Positions 19,722-23,121 of a stretch of 23,121 nucleotides of DNA are shown piece by piece (position 1 is the first letter of the stretch; each line of letters begins with the position of its first letter). The stretch is from CAMEON01 sp964463245 (GTDB taxonomy: Bacteria; Bacillota; Clostridia; Oscillospirales; CAG-272). The DNA lies in NCBI GenBank assembly GCA_964463245.1, contig CAYXBU010000030.1, positions 1-23,121 of the forward strand, given 5' to 3'. The notes below the pieces were generated by a model. That model made no database searches. It had not been told where the DNA came from and saw only the letters and a list, made by a program, of their open reading frames with translations. The position numbers were made by a program, and so were the translations under genes.

Positions 19722-22328
19722 ATGAAGAAAAAACTCGTATGTCTGACATTGAGCATTGTGATGCTCCTGTCCTGTCTCTTGACCGGTTGTTCGACCACGA
19801 CCACGGAGGAGGATGGGGATACGGTAGACAATACCGCGAAGACCATCACGATGTGGGTCATGACCCCGAACGCCAAGGATATCGTGGATGAGGTCCTGGG
19901 TGAGAACAAGAATGGTCAGACCGAGGACGAGCGGATCGAGAGTGCCAGAGCATTGCTTCAGAGAGGCCAGGAAAGAGTCGCCGCGGCCTTCACCGAGATC
20001 ACCAAGTCCCTGTATAAGACCAACGTGATCCTGAAGTTCTGCGAGGAGGACGAGTATTACGCTAAGCTCGAGGAGTCCATCAACGCGCTGGCTAGCTATG
20101 AGAGCCTGAAGGAAGAGGCCGAGCAGATGCTCCGTATCTACCTGAAGATCTACGGCGATGAGGGCACCCGCACCGAGCTGACCGACCGTTTCTACAGCGA
20201 ATACCCCCGTTATGCCTCCCTCCGTCAGGAGCTTGAGGCCGAGGAGGAAGAGGATGACGACGAGCCCGAGACCGAGGCGACCGAGGAGAACGATTACGGT
20301 ATGACCGTGGTCAAGTACCCCGATGAGAAGGCCAATCAGGTGGATATCTTCTACCTCGGCGGGCGTGACAAGTACTATGACTACTACCAGAAGGAGTGGC
20401 TGGCATCTCTGGATGAGGAGCTTTCGGCTTCCGCGACCAAGCTCAACCAGTACGTTTCCCCCGCACTTCTGAACGGTGTGCGTATCGAAGGTAGTGTCTA
20501 CGGTATCCCGAACAACGTGCCTGTCGGCGAATATACATATATGTTCATCGACAAGAAGCTGTTCGACGAGACCTACAACAGCGGTGCCGCCGATGTTACC
20601 AGCGTTCTGGATCTGTCCAACTTCCTGATGGATATCCCGGAGTACTACGGAGACAGTGTCGTTCCGCTTGCCTCCACCTTTGAGGAGTGCCTCAAGATGC
20701 TGGTGTGGTTCTGGGATCTCGACTATCTGGATGCCAGTGTGTACGATACTGTCTACAACGAGGACAACGGACGCAACTATGTCGTCGTGGATGGGTACAA
20801 GTACGCCCTCGACGAGGAGAAGACCCTGGATCGCTACAACCCCCTGCCCTACAGCGGCATGAAGTACAAGACCAACGCTGACCACAAGTTCGTGGATAAG
20901 GACGGCAATGTCCTGAACTACACCTATGAGTTCGACAGCAAGGGCGGGTATCTGAGAAAGAATCGCGCCGGCGTTGCCACCTGGATCGACGATACCATGG
21001 ACAACAAGAAGGATGACCTGAAGAACATCTCCGAGGTCTCCATGTACTTGGTGGACGAGAACGGCGACCCCGTGACGCCCGAGAACGACAAGCGCGTGAT
21101 CCTGTACGACGATACGGTCGAGTACAATGACACAAGGAAGACCATGACCATTACGGTCGGTGAGGGTGAGGATGCTTACCAGTTGACCCTCAAGCTCGGC
21201 TCACGTACCACCGAGTATGTGAAGTCCGAGGAGGGGATCACCACCGTGGATGCAAACGGTGATACCAAGCCCACCTACTACTACAGCTACAACCCGGATG
21301 CCGACTTCTCCCTTTTGGGTCAGGTCACGCTGGACAGCAAGAAGCTCTCCCGCGGTGACATCAACCTGGCGTTCAAGAGCCTGTTCCTGGATGCGAAGTT
21401 CAGAGAAGTGTATGAGACTCTGAAGGAGTTCTCTTACAAGGGGCTGTTCGGTCAGCCGACCGGTGATCAGCTCGCGGCTGTCTCCTTCGTGAAGGGGGAT
21501 TCCCAGATCATCATGGAGGCCGAGCGCGAAGATAAGGCGACCGGCAAGGAGAAGGGCGTCTATACCAAGGATGGCCGTGACTACTATGTTGTAGTCGCCC
21601 AGTATCCTGAGGCAAGCGAGAAAGAGCTGTACGGCAATATGTTCTGCGTTTATGAGGGTAGCAACTATGTGAACCGCAGCATGGAGGTCATCACGCGGAT
21701 CAACACCAATGCCGAGCTGCGAAACCTGCTCCAGTACGGTATTTTGGGTGAGCACTATGAGCTGAACGTCGACGGAACGGCGCACCTGCTCGCAGACACG
21801 ACTCCCCTGTATCTGCCGGGTACGGATAAGGTCAATGACGATGCTCCCGGCGTGTACCGCATGGACATTGAAAAGACCGGCAACTGCTTTGTGGCGGCAC
21901 CGCAGGAGGCTGACGGCCCCGATGTGTGGGAGTATGCCAAGAAGCAGAACGAGGCGGCTCTGATCAACCCGCTCTTAGGCTTTGACTTCAACACCGAGCT
22001 GGCGGACAGCGAGAACACGCTGGATGTCAGCATGATCCGCAAGCTGAAGCAGTATGCACAGGAGGCACAGGAAGGGATCGACGAGTGCCTGACCATGACC
22101 GACCTGAAGGAACTGCTGGAGACGGATGACGACAGCTACAAGTCCCGCTACACGACCTCCAACAAGAATTATCCTGAGTTGAAGAAGGCGGTGAACAATA
22201 ACTATGATCCCGCTTCCCCGCTCGGACCGGAGGCGGCGGATCAGACCCCCGACCTCAACGGAGAAAGCCCGTACACCATCTACTATAAGTGGATGACCAA
22301 CAACGGCTACCTGCCCACAGGCGGCTGA
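19722..22328 (+). CDS. Very large extracellular solute-binding-type lipoprotein (868 aa)
   Basis: The product begins with a lipoprotein signal peptide, MKKKLVCLTLSIVMLL, with lipobox LLTGC and Cys23 as the lipidated residue, so the mature protein is anchored on the outer face of the membrane. The following TITMWVMTPN, PNNVPVGEYTYMFIDKKLFDE (about 262-282, a hinge-like stretch typical of family 1 sugar-binding proteins) and aromatic-rich body suggest an ABC-type substrate-binding protein. At 868 residues it is much longer than the usual 400-550. Extra material includes a helical Glu/Lys-rich N-terminal part (about 45-170), an acidic stretch (about 173-190) and beta-rich insertions. I chose the ATG at 19722 with AGGAGG 10 nt upstream. 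No permease or ATPase gene follows; the next gene is a HAD phosphatase. Confidence 0.82.
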   Translation: MKKKLVCLTLSIVMLLSCLLTGCSTTTTEEDGDTVDNTAKTITMWVMTPNAKDIVDEVLGENKNGQTEDERIESARALLQRGQERVAAAFTEITKSLYKTNVILKFCEEDEYYAKLEESINALASYESLKEEAEQMLRIYLKIYGDEGTRTELTDRFYSEYPRYASLRQELEAEEEEDDDEPETEATEENDYGMTVVKYPDEKANQVDIFYLGGRDKYYDYYQKEWLASLDEELSASATKLNQYVSPALLNGVRIEGSVYGIPNNVPVGEYTYMFIDKKLFDETYNSGAADVTSVLDLSNFLMDIPEYYGDSVVPLASTFEECLKMLVWFWDLDYLDASVYDTVYNEDNGRNYVVVDGYKYALDEEKTLDRYNPLPYSGMKYKTNADHKFVDKDGNVLNYTYEFDSKGGYLRKNRAGVATWIDDTMDNKKDDLKNISEVSMYLVDENGDPVTPENDKRVILYDDTVEYNDTRKTMTITVGEGEDAYQLTLKLGSRTTEYVKSEEGITTVDANGDTKPTYYYSYNPDADFSLLGQVTLDSKKLSRGDINLAFKSLFLDAKFREVYETLKEFSYKGLFGQPTGDQLAAVSFVKGDSQIIMEAEREDKATGKEKGVYTKDGRDYYVVVAQYPEASEKELYGNMFCVYEGSNYVNRSMEVITRINTNAELRNLLQYGILGEHYELNVDGTAHLLADTTPLYLPGTDKVNDDAPGVYRMDIEKTGNCFVAAPQEADGPDVWEYAKKQNEAALINPLLGFDFNTELADSENTLDVSMIRKLKQYAQEAQEGIDECLTMTDLKELLETDDDSYKSRYTTSNKNYPELKKAVNNNYDPASPLGPEAADQTPDLNGESPYTIYYKWMTNNGYLPTGG

Positions 22329-22354
22329 TCGGTCGGGCTGTCAACGAAACATTC

Positions 22355-22388
22355 ATGCCCGTTGCTCGACGAACCGAGCAACGGGCAT
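22355..22388 (+). other. Perfect 14-bp hairpin between the lipoprotein and HAD genes
   Basis: ATGCCCGTTGCTCG (22355-22368) and its exact reverse complement (22375-22388) enclose a 6-nt loop (ACGAAC). No T-run follows (TCCCTTCAC), so it is at best a partial terminator. It lies 27 nt after the lipoprotein stop and could protect the 3' end of that mRNA from exonucleases. Confidence 0.65.
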
Positions 22389-22412
22389 TCCCTTCACATA
22401 CAATGGAGGGAG

Positions 22413-22430
22413 ATGAAAAAAGGCTGCTGA
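22413..22430 (+). other. Possible five-codon leader ORF with an overlapping hairpin
   Basis: GGAGGGAG (22405-22412) directly precedes ATG AAA AAA GGC TGC TGA, encoding MKKGC. A hairpin, GGCTGC (22422-22427) with GCAGCC (22433-22438), covers the last codons and places the stop in its 5-nt loop. It ends 7 nt before the HAD ribosome site. CATACAAT (22397-22404) upstream equals the sigma-E -10 consensus but has no matching -35. The mini-ORF is very short and may be chance. Confidence 0.25.
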
Positions 22431-22456
22431 ATGCAGCCGATCGAGGGAGGGAGTAT

Positions 22457-23107
22457 ATGGACAACGGGATCACACACCTGATCTGGGACTTCAACGGAAC
22501 CATACTGGACGACGTGCAGGTCTGCATAGACAGCATCAATCGGATGCTGGAGAAGAGAGGACTTCCGTGCTTCGCCGACCCCGATGCCTACCGCGAATGC
22601 TTCCGCTTCCCTGTGATCGACTACTACCGCGCCGTGGGGCTGGACATGGAGGCCGAGGACTACTATACCGTGCTGGCACCCGAATGGGTCGCCAACTACA
22701 TGGAGGAGGAGCCGTCCTGCGGCACGGTGCCCGGAGTGCTTGCGGCGGTGCAGTCTGCGCGGGAGACGGGGCTGGGGCAGATATTGCTGTCGGCGACGCG
22801 GGAGGATCAGCTCCGTGAGCAGGTCGAACGCTTAGGGATAGCCGATCTCTTTGACGAGTTATGCGGGAACGACAATATCCACGCCGCAGGGAAGGTGCAC
22901 CTCGTCCGCGCGTGGCTGGAAAGCCACCCCGGGGCACGACCGCTGTTCATCGGGGACACCGAGCATGACGCCGAGGTGGCGGATGCTGTGGGTGCACCCT
23001 GCATCCTCTATGTGGGGGGACACCAGTCTGAGAGTCGTTTGGCACGGCTCGGAAAACCGCTCCTGCGGGATATGAACGACCTGGCGCGTTACCTGCCGCA
23101 GGAATAA
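22457..23107 (+). CDS. HAD-superfamily phosphatase (phosphoglycolate-phosphatase-like)
   Basis: This 216-residue cytosolic hydrolase has the HAD motifs in order. Motif I is DFNGTILDD (11-19) with nucleophile Asp11; Asn13 replaces the usual second Asp, a variant I associate with a DWNGT/DFNGT subgroup. A helical cap follows (about 20-85). Motif II is ILLSATRE (Ser112), motif III is AAGKVH (Lys146) and motif IV is GDTEHD (166-171). Likely substrates are small phosphomonoesters; the exact one cannot be read from the sequence. I chose the ATG at 22457 behind GGGAGGGAG (22445-22453); the frame to 22289 overlaps the lipoprotein gene. It may be cotranscribed with the lipoprotein gene through the hairpin between them. 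Confidence 0.87.
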   Translation: MDNGITHLIWDFNGTILDDVQVCIDSINRMLEKRGLPCFADPDAYRECFRFPVIDYYRAVGLDMEAEDYYTVLAPEWVANYMEEEPSCGTVPGVLAAVQSARETGLGQILLSATREDQLREQVERLGIADLFDELCGNDNIHAAGKVHLVRAWLESHPGARPLFIGDTEHDAEVADAVGAPCILYVGGHQSESRLARLGKPLLRDMNDLARYLPQE

Positions 23108-23121
23108 TGGCTTTGAAAAGA
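23107..23121 (+). CDS. Possible first codons of a following gene, cut by the window edge
   Basis: The HAD stop TAA shares its last A with an ATG (TAATG), followed by GCT TTG AAA AGA (MALKR). CAGGAA lies 2-3 nt before it, closer than ideal. A coupled start is plausible, but only five codons are visible. Confidence 0.3.

Noticed and set aside
19701..20885. 394-codon minus-strand frame inside the lipoprotein gene
   Set aside because: Val/Leu/Ile/Gly/His-rich antisense shadow; the plus-strand gene has a signal peptide, ribosome site and promoter.
1..23121. Defence island, prophage or integrative element
   Set aside because: No integrase, transposase, restriction, toxin-antitoxin or phage structural gene was recognised; nearly all genes are conserved housekeeping or sporulation families in tight order.

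Overview
The window looks like a chromosomal segment of a GC-rich, endospore-forming member of the Clostridia, probably an Oscillospiraceae-type gut Firmicute. The evidence is four sporulation-associated gene families (YqfC, YqfD, YlbJ and a BofC-type C-terminal domain), a SpoVB-like flippase, strong AGGAGG-type ribosome binding sites, TTGACA/TATAAT promoters, and the Firmicute order yqfC-yqfD-phoH-ybeY-era. I cannot name the species. No tRNA, rRNA, IS element, integrase, phage gene or CRISPR array was seen.

Region 1 (1-2070): the tail of a truncated, probably lipoprotein gene on the plus strand ends in a long hairpin. It converges on the minus-strand Mg2+ transporter gene mgtE, which has its own sigma-A promoter embedded in a 39-bp near-palindrome.

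Region 2 (2071-13261): a long, tightly packed minus-strand gene string, read in the order yqfC, yqfD, phoH, ybeY, a small membrane-anchored unknown, era, spoVB-like, cdd, mazG, yfmF-like, yfmH-like, folD. Many junctions overlap by 4-11 nt. It joins ribosome/RNA quality control (YbeY, Era, PhoH), nucleotide housekeeping (Cdd, MazG), one-carbon metabolism (FolD), an M16 peptidase-like pair and sporulation membrane proteins. Compared with the Bacillus locus, pgpH and dgkA are missing between phoH and era. A near-consensus sigma-E promoter lies directly before the spoVB-like gene, and an AT-rich island inside yqfD carries an extended -10 box. The string therefore probably has separate vegetative and mother-cell inputs.

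Region 3 (13262-17940): a divergent intergenic region with a three-copy octamer, then ylbJ (+), a BofC-domain protein (-), a class A penicillin-binding protein (+) and a TspO-like membrane protein (+). An intrinsic terminator just before the PBP gene, beyond the 5' end of the BofC-domain gene, suggests that ylbJ transcription may run antisense across that gene.

Region 4 (17941-23121): rhaA (L-rhamnose isomerase) with its own promoter and terminator; a very large solute-binding-type lipoprotein with a strong promoter, upstream A-tracts and a leader hairpin; an intercistronic hairpin; a possible 5-codon leader ORF; a HAD-family phosphatase with an Asn in place of the second motif I Asp; and the possible first codons of another gene. 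rhaA and the lipoprotein gene use more CGT/GGT/GCT-type codons and look less GC-rich than the minus-strand string.

I did not find a clearly new multi-gene system. The points most worth a second look are the regulatory layout of the era locus, the missing pgpH with an unknown membrane protein nearby, the structured repeat at 197-270, and the mgtE operator-like palindrome.
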